The notes under the pieces were generated by a model. That model saw only the letters and a list, made by a program, of their open reading frames with translations. It was not told the origin of the DNA and did not search any database. From contig NZ_MSGO01000015.1 of the NCBI RefSeq assembly GCF_001929375.1, positions 1-64,000 of the forward strand: a stretch of 64,000 bases of DNA, written 5' to 3'. Source of the DNA: Actinomyces oris. Lineage in GTDB: Bacteria > Actinomycetota > Actinomycetes > Actinomycetales > Actinomycetaceae. Every line of letters begins with the position of its first letter. Position 1 is the first letter of the stretch. The position numbers and the translations under genes are program-made. Below, one piece after another: positions 40,301-49,368 of the stretch.

Positions 40301-42240
40301 GACTCGTGCACCATCTCCTCATCGAGCTCCCCGACCCGCCGCCGCCCGGCGTCCTGCGCCCCCTCGGGCAGGACGACGGGGAACATGCCCCGATCCGGGA
40401 TCGTTCCCGAGGAGGCCACCGCCAGCCGCTGCGTGCCGGGCCGAGCACTGAGCTCACCGGTGGCGCGGTCCCACACGATCCGCGGCGAGAAGTCCGCCAG
40501 GTCCGCCGAGGCGAAGCCACCGGCCAACAGCTCCAGGACCGAGTCGAAGGCCGAGCGCGGCAGCGAGGCGTAGGGGGCCGCCCGAGCGACGGTGGCGAAC
40601 CAGGCGTCGGCCGTCAGCCCCTCCGCCACACTCACCGCGGCGACCGTCTGCTGGGCCAGCACGTCCAGGGCGTTGGAGGCCAGCTCCGTGCGCTCGATCG
40701 CCCCGGCGCGCATCCCCTCGGCGGCGACGACGGCGTCCACCAGGTGAGTGCGCTCCACGGGGTAGATGACGCCGCGGGGTCTCCCGCCCACCCGGTGGTC
40801 GGCGCGCCCCACCCGCTGCAGGCCCGCCGCGACCGACGGCGGCGGCGCCACCTGGAGCACGAGATCGACCGAGCCGATGTCGATGCCGAGCTCGAGGGAG
40901 GCCGTGGCCACCACGCACCTCAGCTCCCCCGCGGCCAGCTCCCGCTCCACGCCCAGACGCTGCTCCTTGGAGACCGACCCGTGGTGGGCCCTGGCGATCA
41001 CCGGGGCGCCCGCCGCCAGGGCCTCGGTGTGCGACCCGGTTCCCATCTCCCAGGACTCGCGGTGAACCGGCACCTGTGGCGTCGGCGCCGCCGCCCCGAG
41101 ACGCGCGGCGTAGGCCTCGTTGAGGTGGGCGGTGAGCCGCTCGCAGGCGCCCCGGGAGTTGACGAAGACCAGCGTCGTGCGGTGGGTCAGGACCTGGTCG
41201 AGGATCGCGTTCTCAAGGTGCGGCCAGATCGAGGCCGATACCCGGGCGGGCACCCCCGCACCGGGCCCCTCCGCCCGCCCCACCGCCATGGCTCGACCCA
41301 GCGCCTTATCGGAGCGCCAGGCCTGCGAGGACCCAGCCCTCCCGAGCCCGGAGGGCCGGGCGCCGCAGCCACTGCCCGCGCTCGCGGGTGCTGTCAGCGC
41401 CTGCTCCATCCGGGTGCGTCGGTCCGAGATCGCCGGGATGCGGGCCATGTTCTCCACCGGCACGGCCACCGTGACCTCCGGCGCTGCCCGGCCGTCGTCG
41501 GCGATGATCGTCACCGGGTGCGGCCCGCCGAGGAACCGGGCGACCTCCTGTGGGGGCGAGACGGTGGCGGACAGGCCGATGCGCTGCGCCGGGCGCCCCA
41601 GGAGATCATCGAGGCGCTCCAGGGACACGGCCAGGTGCGTGCCGCGCTTGGAGCCCGCGAAGGAGTGGATCTCGTCGACGATGACCGTCTCCACCGTCCG
41701 CAGCGTCTCCCGCACGGCGCTGGTGAGCATGAGGTAGAGCGACTCCGGCGTCGTGATGAGGATGCTGGGCGGGTGGCTGCGCAGCCGACGACGCTCCCGC
41801 GCGGGCGTGTCCCCTGAGCGCACCCCCACCGAGATCGAGCGGGTGGGGCCGACGGCGGCGATCCCTGCCAGTGGCCGGCGCAGGTTGCGCTCCACGTCCG
41901 CTCCCAGGGCCTTGAGCGGGGAGATGTAGAGGACCCGCACGCCGTCGGTTGGCTCCGGGCGCTCGCGGGCCTCCTCGCCGGCGTCGAGCCGACCCAGGCG
42001 ATCGATGGCGGACAGGAAGGCCGCGAGCGTCTTGCCCGAGCCGGTGGGGGCGATGACCAAGGCGTTCTCACCCCGGCCGATCGCGGCCCAGGCCCGCTCC
42101 TGCACGGTGGTGGGCCCGGTGGGGAAGGCGTCGAGGAACCAGGTGCGGGTGGTCGGGGAGAATCCCTCCCAGCCCGGTCTGTGCGCACTGGCCGTAGCGG
42201 CGTCGTTGCTGCTGCTGCTTGACGTTGTGCCCGCCGCCAT
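37318..42240 (-). CDS. lhr: large helicase-related protein Lhr
   Basis: This 1640-residue SF2 helicase translocates 3'-5' on DNA or RNA-DNA hybrids in repair. It has Walker A APTGSGKT (64-71), DEIH in [17 protein letters not shown] (about 188), [15 protein letters not shown], and motif VI in [14 protein letters not shown]. Winged-helix and Lhr-core domains follow to about 900. The C-terminal half has the DUF4635-like tetramerising extension of bacterial Lhr. A linker insertion rich in Ala/Gly lies between motifs Ia and IV. The start has GGGGGTGAT upstream. Confidence 0.93.
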   Translation of the reverse strand: MAAGTTSSSSSNDAATASAHRPGWEGFSPTTRTWFLDAFPTGPTTVQERAWAAIGRGENALVIAPTGSGKTLAAFLSAIDRLGRLDAGEEARERPEPTDGVRVLYISPLKALGADVERNLRRPLAGIAAVGPTRSISVGVRSGDTPARERRRLRSHPPSILITTPESLYLMLTSAVRETLRTVETVIVDEIHSFAGSKRGTHLAVSLERLDDLLGRPAQRIGLSATVSPPQEVARFLGGPHPVTIIADDGRAAPEVTVAVPVENMARIPAISDRRTRMEQALTAPASAGSGCGARPSGLGRAGSSQAWRSDKALGRAMAVGRAEGPGAGVPARVSASIWPHLENAILDQVLTHRTTLVFVNSRGACERLTAHLNEAYAARLGAAAPTPQVPVHRESWEMGTGSHTEALAAGAPVIARAHHGSVSKEQRLGVERELAAGELRCVVATASLELGIDIGSVDLVLQVAPPPSVAAGLQRVGRADHRVGGRPRGVIYPVERTHLVDAVVAAEGMRAGAIERTELASNALDVLAQQTVAAVSVAEGLTADAWFATVARAAPYASLPRSAFDSVLELLAGGFASADLADFSPRIVWDRATGELSARPGTQRLAVASSGTIPDRGMFPVVLPEGAQDAGRRRVGELDEEMVHESSPGDVITLGTSSWRIRQITGDRVVVDPAEGRSSRLPFWKGEGLGRPAATGLAKGVFLRQAQASLPAQAGGGESAGERALRRRLTEAGLDDHARSNLLVLLREQYRATGALPTDETLVMERHEDESGSWRIIVHSTLGRCVHEPWAMAIRERVHHLLGVRPQTIVADDGIVLQIPPVEGGLPGAGLITFDAAEVSSLVRSRIETTALFAARFRECAARALLMPAARPGRRTPLWLQRVKAGQLLEASRQFRDFPVSVEAARECLQQYYDLPALTDLMESLASGRVRVVEAVTSEPSPFAHPLLFGYASTLLYQEDLPHAERQAQLLSLDPKALGALLGDGGVADLLDDEVLAQVEAELQHLAPGRRARADAEGIADLLRELGPLSVTELVERCTDVGGRETEHAVGRALAELAGARRAAAVRVGGRELWARAEDAQDLRRALGVEVPDWALEQARGGGAVERMAAARSPLNDLLVRYARTHTTVTPQRVARAFGLGAAVAQGALTELAGDGSLVDLGAAGWMEPTVLARVRHRSLARARAAVAPVPPAALQRLVLERAGLDEPGGGVDALAEALAALEGVWLPAGLWESVVLPARVVDYRPAMLDELIASGEVVWQARPIGDAASRSGSARERTGAGDVPAPGEIAFFPTDSALAPVAEEAIALAEPEAPAGRETGVAKEGLWQLVREGAATGRSFEPVRRALAPAAGSRTAPSSRRVRSRRGRRLMMEMPRAGEVTAAGRLSSVVASTSWVRLSAAPVSAEERAIEQVESLLDRYGVVCRDLALAFGASGGLGPLMPVLRRMEETGMVLRGGFIEGLGPAQFAERESVERLRSLSHGPGGAAETPVVLDLKDPACLVGRGVRWPEPVLPAGLGESAGGHGEEAGGPPVRRQGASVVVLGGAPVLYASENLKVLISYTSEREVLARALAALAVDRQRSFARQGAAAVRRRTVVESLNGVTALEPAVSDLLREAGFVRDPRGMRLAVGPHGATWR

Positions 42241-42354
42241 GCTCGATCACCCCCGTTCGCCTTGTGGCTTCAGTGACCATCCTTCCACGAGGGTGTGACA
42301 GCAATCCGCGCGTCTTCAATGCGTTGACCGGCTCGCTGCGCGGAGCTGAAAAAG

Positions 42355-42410
42355 CCTGCGGCAGCGGTGGGAGAGCAGCCCCGTCTCCGTTCACCCACCG
42401 CCACCGCAGG
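42355..42410 (-). terminator. intrinsic terminator after the trypsin-like protease gene
   Basis: CCTGCGG-CA-GCGGTGGG pairs with CCCACCGC-CA-CCGCAGG. On the minus strand the hairpin is followed by CTTTTTC, so a rare T-tract is present. It separates the protease gene from lhr. Confidence 0.8.
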
Positions 42411-42418
42411 GGACCGGG

Positions 42419-43453
42419 TCAGGACTCCTCGGTGGGGGAGCCTTCGGAGCCGGGCTCGCCGGCCCGGGCGTCGGAGTCGTGAGAGGCGCCGGTGCTACCG
42501 GCCGTGAGGGGCGCCGAGGCCTCGTCCACCCCCTGATCCTTCTTACCCCGCTTGATGACGGCGAAGGACACGCCCAATGCGGCCAGTAGCACGATCCCGC
42601 CACCAACCAGCCACAACGGGTTGAGGTCATGGGATTCCTTGGACTTGGCCTTGGCCTGTGAGCCCGAGTCGCCGTCGTCGGCGGAGATCGTCTTCATGAT
42701 CCAGTCGTACTGCTCGGCCAGGGGAGTGCATGTGAAGTGGCTGGAGGACGTGGCCTCGGGATTGCTCTCGTCAATGCTCGCGGTGAGGACCGCCGCCACC
42801 TTGTCGCCGGTGAACACCGGGCCGCCGGAGTCCCCCGGCTGGGTCTTGGCGCCGTTGCGGAGGTCGACACTCAGGGACTGCTTGCCCTCGAAGAGGGTGA
42901 AGTCCGCGGTGCCCGTGATGCTTCCGGTCGCCTTGGGCAGCGTCTTGGTGCCGCCTGAGCCGTCGGAGGACCAGCCGTAGACCGTCACCTCGCCGGAGGA
43001 AGGCGCTTTGTCGGCGATCTTGGGGTAGCTGGCGAGCTTCATGTCCTCCTTGGTGTGCATGAGCGTGATGTCGCCGGCGGGGGCCTTCTCCCACCGGTCG
43101 ACCTCGACCACGCGCTGCTTGTCGCCCTGGCCGATGCGCACGGTGGACCCGGAGACGTTGGGGGTTCCCTCGACGCAGTGCCGGGCGGTCACCACCCACT
43201 GCGGGGCGATCGCGGTGCCGGTGCAGTTGCCGTTGGGGTCGCCCTCGCTGCCGATCCTCTCGGAGACGACGGCGGCGCTGATGGCGTCGTCGGTCCCGGC
43301 CTTGTCGGGACTTATGAGCGCGTGTGCCGCACCCGCTGGAAGGAGCGCGAGGGCGGTGACGGCGAGCAGGCTGTGGGCGCGCACGAGCGAGCGGGGGAGG
43401 CGGTGACGGTGAGGAAGCGACTGGGGGGCCGGGATCGTGGCGGCGGGTGACAT
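42419..43453 (-). CDS. membrane-anchored trypsin-like serine protease
   Basis: The 344-residue protein has a signal peptide (SLLAVTALALLPAGAAHA). A chymotrypsin-fold domain follows, with the catalytic triad visible: His in VTARHCVEG (about 91), Asp in GDITLMHT (about 129) and Ser in QPGDSGGPVF (about 207). A membrane helix (LWLVGGGIVLLAALGVSFAVI) and the basic stop KRGKK anchor it, leaving a short acidic cytoplasmic tail. It probably cleaves surface proteins. AGGAG precedes the ATG at 43453. The acyltransferase gene lies upstream on the same strand. Confidence 0.88.
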   Translation of the reverse strand: MSPAATIPAPQSLPHRHRLPRSLVRAHSLLAVTALALLPAGAAHALISPDKAGTDDAISAAVVSERIGSEGDPNGNCTGTAIAPQWVVTARHCVEGTPNVSGSTVRIGQGDKQRVVEVDRWEKAPAGDITLMHTKEDMKLASYPKIADKAPSSGEVTVYGWSSDGSGGTKTLPKATGSITGTADFTLFEGKQSLSVDLRNGAKTQPGDSGGPVFTGDKVAAVLTASIDESNPEATSSSHFTCTPLAEQYDWIMKTISADDGDSGSQAKAKSKESHDLNPLWLVGGGIVLLAALGVSFAVIKRGKKDQGVDEASAPLTAGSTGASHDSDARAGEPGSEGSPTEES

Positions 43454-43539
43454 GGTGTTCTCCTCTGACCTGAGCGGTGGTGCGGTGTGTGAGATGAAGG
43501 TGCTTGTGCGGATTCCGGTGAGTGCGGGGCGGTTGTGGT

Positions 43540-44712
43540 TCAGGTGAGTTCGGGAATCGTCCGGCCGGGACGGCCCTGGTCGGTGGCGGTTCGGACGAGC
43601 CGTCGCAGCGCCCACTCCAGGGGACCGTGGTCGAACCTCAGGCGGATGATCGTGGCCAGTGCCAGGGTGAACAGGATCGTGGCGGCCCCCAGGACCGGCA
43701 TGCGCAGCGGGGCGTCGGTGGAGAGGAAGGGACCGGCGCTCAGGACGTGACAGACGTAGACGGTCAGGGACATCGAGCCCATGGCCTGGAGCGGGAGGAC
43801 CAGCCGGCCGGTCCAGCCGGTGAGAGTCCCCCTGAAGGTCAGGAGGCACAGGGAGACGATGGCCAGGGCCCCGCCCGCCGTCGTGACGAGGTCGATCAGC
43901 GCCCCGGAGTGGGTGACCGGATCGATGAGCATCATGGGGATGATGACGCTCAGCTTGTCGGAGGAGACCGCGGCGACGACGTCGATGGTGTTGCGTGCCA
44001 CGGCTCCGGCGACGGCGAGGGGCAGGCCGACGGCGACCGTGAGGGCCTGGGCCCGGGCGCTGCCCACAATGAAACGGTGGGCGAGTACCCCGATGATCAT
44101 GTAGCTCGCCCAGGCGAAGGCCGGATAGGCCCCCGTCAGCGCCTGCGAGGGCACCCCGACGGTGGCGTCGAGGACGTGACAGACCGCGGAGAGGATGATC
44201 GTCCACGCGAGGACGACCATGAGCGTGCGGGTGCGCCAGCGCGGTGCGCAGGCCAGGGCGATGTAGCAGATGCCGAAGGCCGTGAGCACCACGTTGATGG
44301 TGCCGGCGAAAGGCGTGATCATCTCGCCCAGAACAATGAGAATGACGCCGCGGACGATGATCCCGTGACGTGATGCCGCCAGCGCCGTCCCTCCCTCACG
44401 GACCCCGCGCGATCCCATGATGGACAGCGACATGCCGGCCAGCACGGCGAACAGGGCGGAGGGGAACCCGCGAACGATCTCCGCCGGCCACCCCTCAGGC
44501 TCCATGAGGTGGGCCACCACCATGCCGATCAGCGCCAGGGCGCGGGCGATATCGAGCCCGATGATGCGCCGGCGAGGCGGGGAGGACGTCGTCGACGGCG
44601 CTGCCGGTGAGGTGCCCGACGGCCTGCTGGGCGCAGCCTCCTCGGGCGGCGGCGTGTTCGACGTCGTCGGACAGTCCGCCGGTGGTGGTTCGAATGAGCT
44701 GGTTACGTGCAC
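43540..44712 (-). CDS. DUF418/heparan-type membrane acyltransferase
   Basis: The 390-residue protein has about ten membrane segments after a Pro/Thr/Ser-rich cytoplasmic N-terminus. RRRIIGLDIARALALIGMVV is the signature opening helix of the DUF1624/DUF418 acyltransferases. The conserved histidine is in VAHLMEPEGWP, and the C-terminal DUF418 end reads RFDHGPLEWALRRLV. It may transfer acyl groups to a cell-envelope polymer; the substrate is unknown. An 86-bp gap separates it from the protease gene, so co-transcription is possible. Confidence 0.75.
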   Translation of the reverse strand: MHVTSSFEPPPADCPTTSNTPPPEEAAPSRPSGTSPAAPSTTSSPPRRRIIGLDIARALALIGMVVAHLMEPEGWPAEIVRGFPSALFAVLAGMSLSIMGSRGVREGGTALAASRHGIIVRGVILIVLGEMITPFAGTINVVLTAFGICYIALACAPRWRTRTLMVVLAWTIILSAVCHVLDATVGVPSQALTGAYPAFAWASYMIIGVLAHRFIVGSARAQALTVAVGLPLAVAGAVARNTIDVVAAVSSDKLSVIIPMMLIDPVTHSGALIDLVTTAGGALAIVSLCLLTFRGTLTGWTGRLVLPLQAMGSMSLTVYVCHVLSAGPFLSTDAPLRMPVLGAATILFTLALATIIRLRFDHGPLEWALRRLVRTATDQGRPGRTIPELT

Positions 44713-44830
44713 GGGACAGGACCTTAGGGGCGCTGCTGTTGTGACGGTGTAAATAGTTCTGCCGGCTTCAGCGGCGCGTCGTGTTGTCGTGATGCAACCG
44801 TCTGGTTTCGCTCAGCGCGTGACGATCTGG

Positions 44831-44836
44831 AAGAAT
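44831..44836 (+). promoter_or_regulatory. -10 hexamer, leaderless start of purine permease gene
   Basis: AAGAAT ends six bases before the GTG at 44843. Confidence 0.45.
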
Positions 44837-44842
44837 GCCGCT

Positions 44843-46309
44843 GTGAGCACACGTACCCCGACGAAGTCCTCATCCTCCTCACCCAGTCAGGTCTCCCGAC
44901 TGGATCGGTTCTTCCACATCACTGAACGCGGTTCGAGCATCTCCCGAGAGATCCGCGGCGGCATCGTCACCTTCTTCTCGATGAGCTACATCCTCGTCCT
45001 CAACCCCGCGATCCTGTCCAAGGCGAGCCCTCCGGGAACCGAGGCCCAGCTCGCCGCCGGTACCGCCTTCGTCGCCGCGGTCATGACGATCCTCATGGGC
45101 GTCGTCGCCAACTATCCGATGGCCCTGGCCGCGGGCCTGGGGATCAACGCGATGGTCGCCTACACCCTCGTGGGCTCCCAGGGCATGACCTATGCCGACG
45201 CCATGGGCCTCATCGTCATCGAGGGCGTCATCATCCTCGTCCTGGTGCTCACCGGCTTCCGTGAGGCCGTCTTCAAGGCCGTCCCCGATCAGCTCAAGAC
45301 CGCGATCTCGGTGGGCATCGGCCTGTTCATCGCGCTCATCGGCCTGGTGGACGCCAAGATGGTGCGCCGCGGCGGCACCCCCCTGGAGCTGGGCCTGGGC
45401 GGCTCCCTCCAGGGCTGGCCGGTCCTCGTCTTCCTCTTCGGGCTCTTCCTCATGGTGGTGCTCCACGTGCGCAAGGTCCGCGGGGCCATCCTCATCGGCA
45501 TCGCCTCGGCCACGGTCCTGGCCATCATCATCGACGCCGTCGCCCACCTGGGCCCCTACAACGACGAGACGATGCCCGGTCCCGACAACCTCACCGGCTG
45601 GTCCCTGTCCGAGCCGCGCCTGGACGGCCTCCCGGTGGACCTGCCGAGCCTGTCGACGCTGGGCCACTTCAGCCTGCTGGGCAGCGTCCACAAGGTCGGG
45701 ATCGTCTCGGTGATCCTCCTGGTCTTCTCCCTGCTGCTGGCCGACTTCTTCGACACGATGGGCACCATGGTCGCCATCGGCGCCGAGGGCGACCTGCTCG
45801 ACGAGCACGGCAACCCGCCTAAGACGCGCGAGATCCTCGTCGTCGACTCCCTGGCCGCTATCGCCGGTGGTGTCGGGGGCGTCTCTTCCAACACCTCCTA
45901 CGTGGAGTCCGCCGCGGGCGTGGGGGAGGGGGCCCGCACGGGCCTGGCCTCCGTGGTCACCGGCTGCATGTTCGCCCTGTCCATGTTCTTCGCGCCGCTG
46001 GTCAAGATGGTCCCCTACGAGGCGGCCACCCCAGCGCTCGTGGTGGTCGGTTTCCTCATGATGATGCAGGTGACCGACATCGACTGGAAGTCCCCGGAGA
46101 TCGCCCTGCCGTCCTTCCTGACCATCATCATGATGCCCTTCTCCTACTCGATCACCAACGGGATCGGGGCCGGCTTCGTGGCCTACCTGGTCATCGAGGT
46201 CGCTCAGGGGCGGGCGCGGAGGATCCACCCGCTCATGTGGGCGGCCTGCGCGATGTTCGTCGTCTACTTCACCCTCGCCCCGATCAAGGCGATCCTTGGC
46301 GTCTCCTGA
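44843..46309 (+). CDS. NCS2-family (AzgA-type) purine permease
   Basis: The 488-residue protein has 12-14 membrane segments. AzgA features include FFSMSYILVLNPAIL, ALAAGLGINAMVAY, ADFFDTMGTMVAIG and GGVSSNTSYVESAAGVGEGARTGLA. Such proteins import adenine, guanine or hypoxanthine with protons. The N-terminus is a short Ser/Thr/Pro tail. The GTG at 44843 fits a leaderless start. A 123-bp palindromic element begins 12 bp past the stop and could act in 3'-end formation. Confidence 0.92.
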   Translation: MSTRTPTKSSSSSPSQVSRLDRFFHITERGSSISREIRGGIVTFFSMSYILVLNPAILSKASPPGTEAQLAAGTAFVAAVMTILMGVVANYPMALAAGLGINAMVAYTLVGSQGMTYADAMGLIVIEGVIILVLVLTGFREAVFKAVPDQLKTAISVGIGLFIALIGLVDAKMVRRGGTPLELGLGGSLQGWPVLVFLFGLFLMVVLHVRKVRGAILIGIASATVLAIIIDAVAHLGPYNDETMPGPDNLTGWSLSEPRLDGLPVDLPSLSTLGHFSLLGSVHKVGIVSVILLVFSLLLADFFDTMGTMVAIGAEGDLLDEHGNPPKTREILVVDSLAAIAGGVGGVSSNTSYVESAAGVGEGARTGLASVVTGCMFALSMFFAPLVKMVPYEAATPALVVVGFLMMMQVTDIDWKSPEIALPSFLTIIMMPFSYSITNGIGAGFVAYLVIEVAQGRARRIHPLMWAACAMFVVYFTLAPIKAILGVS

Positions 46310-46320
46310 TGAGGGTGTAA

Positions 46321-46443
46321 GTGTCCATATCTGCAGCAAAGGCTGTGAACGGCTTCGCTCCTGCGGAAGCAAACCGCATGATTCCGCGGTTCCTGCTGGT
46401 GAGGTGAGCGGTGTCGAGTCCCCTTTGCTGCAGATATGGACAC
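46321..46443. repeat. 123-bp GTGTCC inverted-repeat element, copy B
   Basis: The terminal 22 bp are perfect inverted repeats (GTGTCCATATCTGCAGC... at the left end, its complement at the right). The centre is AACCGC-N8-GCGGTT at 46372-46391. It lies between the permease gene and the convergent toxin-immunity locus. Copies A (31766-31888) and C (21648-21769) share ends, length and centre. Confidence 0.85.
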
Positions 46444-46593
46444 TCCGGCGCCCGTGGGCGGCATTCCGCTCCTCTTAACCCGTGCCTCACGCCCCAGCCA
46501 AGGGGGCGTTTCACGTGCTTCGGAGGCCGACGAGGGGTGGAGTCGGCGGTTCTGCTTGTTGACTGAAGCAGGCCGCGTGCAGTGGTTGGGTGT

Positions 46594-47223
46594 TCACCAT
46601 TGGTTGAGGATGGTGGGGTAGGTGTCGGGGGTGCCGAAGGTGAAGATGGCGCCGTTGGCCACGGGAATGGTTCGGGTGGCCAGTTGGGTGGCGCGTTGGT
46701 AGTGGGGTGAGTCGGAGGCGAAGAACATCTTCCAGCCCGGCAGGTATCTGTAAGGCGGTGGGGTGGGGGTGACTGGGATGTCTTCACGGGTTAGGGCTCC
46801 GATGGTATTGGGTGTGAAGGTGCTGGCGGTGGTGTGCATGAGAGCGTCGGCCAGGTCCTCGCTGGAGTCCAGGGCGGCCCCGAGTGCCTCGCCGACCATC
46901 AGGTCCACGCTGGCGTCTCCAGGGCTGGGCATGTTGAAGCTCAGCATGAGCTTGTTGCCTTGTCCTATCTGTCCGGAGAAGGCTGGGGTGAGGCCGAAGT
47001 CGGGGTCGTCGGAGATGGCTTGTACGCCGTGGATTAAGTGGAGGAGGTAGTCCTGGGTGATGGGTGGGGACTGCTCGGCCTCCTCGCGGCTGTCGGCGGT
47101 GGGGCGCCACAGGTCCAGGGAGGGGTGCAGGGGCCTGATCCGTTGGATCCACTCCCACACCCGACGCCCCTCCGATACCGGATCACCAAGCGCCCGCCGT
47201 TTGAAACTGAGGTCCCATCTCAT
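46594..47223 (-). CDS. Imm52-like immunity protein, downstream copy
   Basis: The 209-residue protein is nearly identical to the one at 48698-49327 and has the same length without indels. The N-terminal ten residues (MRWDLSFKRR) and a segment near 155-170 differ most. Imm52-like proteins are known partners of Tox-REase-5-type toxins; this assignment rests on pairing and resemblance. AAGGAC precedes the ATG at 47223. It is the last gene of the toxin locus, directly after another immunity gene (11 bp), suggesting one transcript. Its divergence may broaden protection against variant toxins. Confidence 0.7.
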   Translation of the reverse strand: MRWDLSFKRRALGDPVSEGRRVWEWIQRIRPLHPSLDLWRPTADSREEAEQSPPITQDYLLHLIHGVQAISDDPDFGLTPAFSGQIGQGNKLMLSFNMPSPGDASVDLMVGEALGAALDSSEDLADALMHTTASTFTPNTIGALTREDIPVTPTPPPYRYLPGWKMFFASDSPHYQRATQLATRTIPVANGAIFTFGTPDTYPTILNQW

Positions 47224-47234
47224 GGCTGCGTCCT

Positions 47235-47660
47235 TTATTGGAAGTACTGGGGGTACTCGAGGTAGGGGTCGTGTTCGCGGTGGTCGACCCACTGATCTAT
47301 GACCTGCTGTTGTGTGATGCCAGGGGTGAGAACGGTGTGTCCGTCAAAGACGCTGGTGGTGAACCACAGCACTAGATTTGGGTCGGGGTTCAGTGAACGG
47401 ACCCAGACAGCGATATTGGCCGCCTCCTCAAAATCTAATGCTCCATCAGCTGAGATGAGTTTATTGTCGCGGAAGTGACTGACGGTGACTGCCATGTCGT
47501 CGGGGTTGATGATGATGTCAACGTCAGTTTGTCGCTCGCCCTCTCCCCAGCGTAGAACTCTGCTCCCCGGCCATTTTTTGTTGGCTTCGGTAAGGAATCT
47601 ATTTCCGTCTATTATTGTTTGTTTTGTGCTGAGTTCTGGAAAAAGAAAGCTAACACTCAT
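47235..47660 (-). CDS. immunity protein for the orphan toxin module
   Basis: The 141-residue protein has no signal peptide or membrane segment. It is mixed alpha/beta with many Asp/Asn/Ile residues (TDVDIIINPDDMAVTVSHF). I do not recognise a named immunity family. It starts 21 bp after the orphan toxin module stops, with AAGGAAAACC before its ATG. Like that module it is visibly AT-richer than its neighbours. Position and base composition make it the likely cognate inhibitor of that toxin. This is inference. Confidence 0.65.
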   Translation of the reverse strand: MSVSFLFPELSTKQTIIDGNRFLTEANKKWPGSRVLRWGEGERQTDVDIIINPDDMAVTVSHFRDNKLISADGALDFEEAANIAVWVRSLNPDPNLVLWFTTSVFDGHTVLTPGITQQQVIDQWVDHREHDPYLEYPQYFQ

Positions 47661-47681
47661 GGTTTTCCTTGTCTCGAGATG

Positions 47682-48539
47682 TCACGGAATTACGTAAACG
47701 GTCAAGGTGATATTGGGGCCAAGGGCTTTTCTTGCCCTGTTTCCCAGGTATGTTGCGGCTTCGGGGGTGTTGGTTACCAGGTTGAGGTGTGATACTGGGT
47801 TACTTGGCGAATTTATTACCTCTCTGTATTTCTCTATTTCGGCATCGAACTTTTTGATGATGAATTTTGGGGCGCGACCTTCGTATAGAGCTTTGGGTCC
47901 TGATTCGGTGTACTTTGCGTCCCACGCCATGGTGATTCCACTTTTTCTGTCTATGGTGACAGAGTCGGCCCATATCTCATCTCCAACATCTGATGAAATA
48001 TGACGTTCCACGTCCGTTCCTAGTACTCTGTGTTGGTACTGGTATGCAGGTGTGGTTGGTGGGTTTGTTCGTGTGGGGAGATTGTTGAACCATTTTTGCA
48101 CTCTCCTCGGGTCGTCCCAGTATGCGGGAAGGCCGTTGCGTGGGCTCCACATGGAGGTGCTGGCTGCGCCGGTCTCGTCGTGGACGAGTCTGCGGCGTGC
48201 GTTTCGGACGTAGTGGCGCCATGCGGTTCGGTCGGTGCGCCACAGGTAGGAGGCGTACCTGGCCTCGCGGGTGGCGGCGTAGGCGCCGCGGGCCATTTGC
48301 CCGCCCATGGCGCTGGCGGCTCCGCCGCCGACCGTGGTCAGGGCGGCTGCCGCCAGGTCCAGGGCGATCTCGGCTGGGGTGTGGGTGGACAGGTAGCGGG
48401 CTGTCGTGCCCCGTGGGTCGCGCATGAGGGCCGCTGCCCCGCGAGCGGCCCCGAACACGGTGGCTACGCCCATGCCGACCTCGAAGGCCAGGCCGAGCGT
48501 GCCCCCGGACAGGAGGATGATGGCCCCGGCCAGGAGCAT
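47682..48539 (-). CDS. orphan toxin module with restriction-endonuclease-fold C-terminus
   Basis: The first 133 residues repeat the linker of the large toxin (IILLSGGTLGLAFEVGMGVA to STSMWSPRNG) almost exactly. The C-terminal 150 residues differ and form another predicted nuclease: GTDVERHISSDVGDEIWAD then ITMAWDAKY, with E, D and D-x-K placed like the Tox-REase-2 fold. The frame is open upstream only to 48641, where it meets a stop. It has no secretion or protease domain and no ribosome binding site before the ATG at 48539. It is therefore probably silent, a reserve cassette. The unique part is AT-rich. Confidence 0.7.
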   Translation of the reverse strand: MLLAGAIILLSGGTLGLAFEVGMGVATVFGAARGAAALMRDPRGTTARYLSTHTPAEIALDLAAAALTTVGGGAASAMGGQMARGAYAATREARYASYLWRTDRTAWRHYVRNARRRLVHDETGAASTSMWSPRNGLPAYWDDPRRVQKWFNNLPTRTNPPTTPAYQYQHRVLGTDVERHISSDVGDEIWADSVTIDRKSGITMAWDAKYTESGPKALYEGRAPKFIIKKFDAEIEKYREVINSPSNPVSHLNLVTNTPEAATYLGNRARKALGPNITLTVYVIP

Positions 48540-48599
48540 CAGCCCCAGCTTCTGCTCCCAGCTCAGCGACTCCCACGCCGCCCGCAGTGCGTCAAGAAT
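48132..48599. repeat. 468-bp direct repeat, orphan-module copy
   Basis: This segment matches 49843-50310 without indels (offset 1711) and with only scattered substitutions. It encodes the membrane helix and pretoxin linker up to WSPRNG. Similarity ends sharply at both edges. Confidence 0.9.
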
Positions 48600-48697
48600 T
48601 CCTGTCGGTCGGGTTTTGGTGAGGGGTGGTTGAGGGGGCTGTCAGGAGGCTTGTCTTGATGGTGGTGTTGTGGGTTCTGGTGTGGGTGGTTGGGTGT

Positions 48698-49327
48698 TCA
48701 CCATTGGTTGAGGATGGTGGGGTAGGTGTCGGGGGTGCCGAAGGTGAAGATGGCGCCGTTGGCCACGGGGGCGGTTGTGGTGGCTAGTTGGGTGGCTCGT
48801 TGGTAGTGGGGTGAGTCGGAGGCGAAGAACATCTTCCAACCTGGAATGTAGTTGTAGGGCTCTGGGGCGGGGTTAAGCGGGTGGTCCTTGCGGGTCAGGG
48901 CTCCGATGGTGTTGGGTGCGAAGGTGCTGGCGGTGGTGTGCATGAGAGCGTCGGCCAGGTCCTCGCTGGAGTCCAGGGCGGCCCCGAGAGCTTCTCCGAT
49001 CATGAGTCCGATGCCGGCGTCTCCAGGGTTGGGCATGTTGAAGCTCAGCTCGAGCTTGTTGCCTTGTCCTATCTGTCCGGAGAAGGCTGGGGTGAGGCCG
49101 AAGTCGGGGTCGTCGGAGATGGCTTGTACGCCGTGGATTAAGTGGAGGAGGTAGTCCTGGGTGATGGGTGGGGACTGCTCGGCCTCCTCGCGGCTGTCGG
49201 CGGTGGGGCGCCACAGGTCCAGGGAGGGGTGCAGGGGCCTGATCCGTTGGATCCACTCCCACACCCGACGCCCCTCCGATACCGGGTCGCCAAGCGCCCG
49301 CCAGTCAAATGCGAGGCTCCATTCCAT
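48698..49327 (-). CDS. Imm52-like immunity protein, cognate to the large toxin
   Basis: The 209-residue cytoplasmic protein opens MEWSLAFDWRALGDPVSEGR and contains HLIHGVQAISDDPDFGLTP and GWKMFFASDSPHY. It lies immediately downstream of the Tox-REase-5-type toxin (41-bp gap), in the position of the cognate immunity gene, and AGGAAAGGA precedes its ATG. Imm52 proteins neutralise this toxin class by binding; the family label is from recollection of the pairing. A paralogue closes the locus at 46594-47223. Confidence 0.75.
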   Translation of the reverse strand: MEWSLAFDWRALGDPVSEGRRVWEWIQRIRPLHPSLDLWRPTADSREEAEQSPPITQDYLLHLIHGVQAISDDPDFGLTPAFSGQIGQGNKLELSFNMPNPGDAGIGLMIGEALGAALDSSEDLADALMHTTASTFAPNTIGALTRKDHPLNPAPEPYNYIPGWKMFFASDSPHYQRATQLATTTAPVANGAIFTFGTPDTYPTILNQW

Positions 49328-49368
49328 GATCGTGGTTCCTTTCCTCGTGGTACTGATTGGCTGAGATG

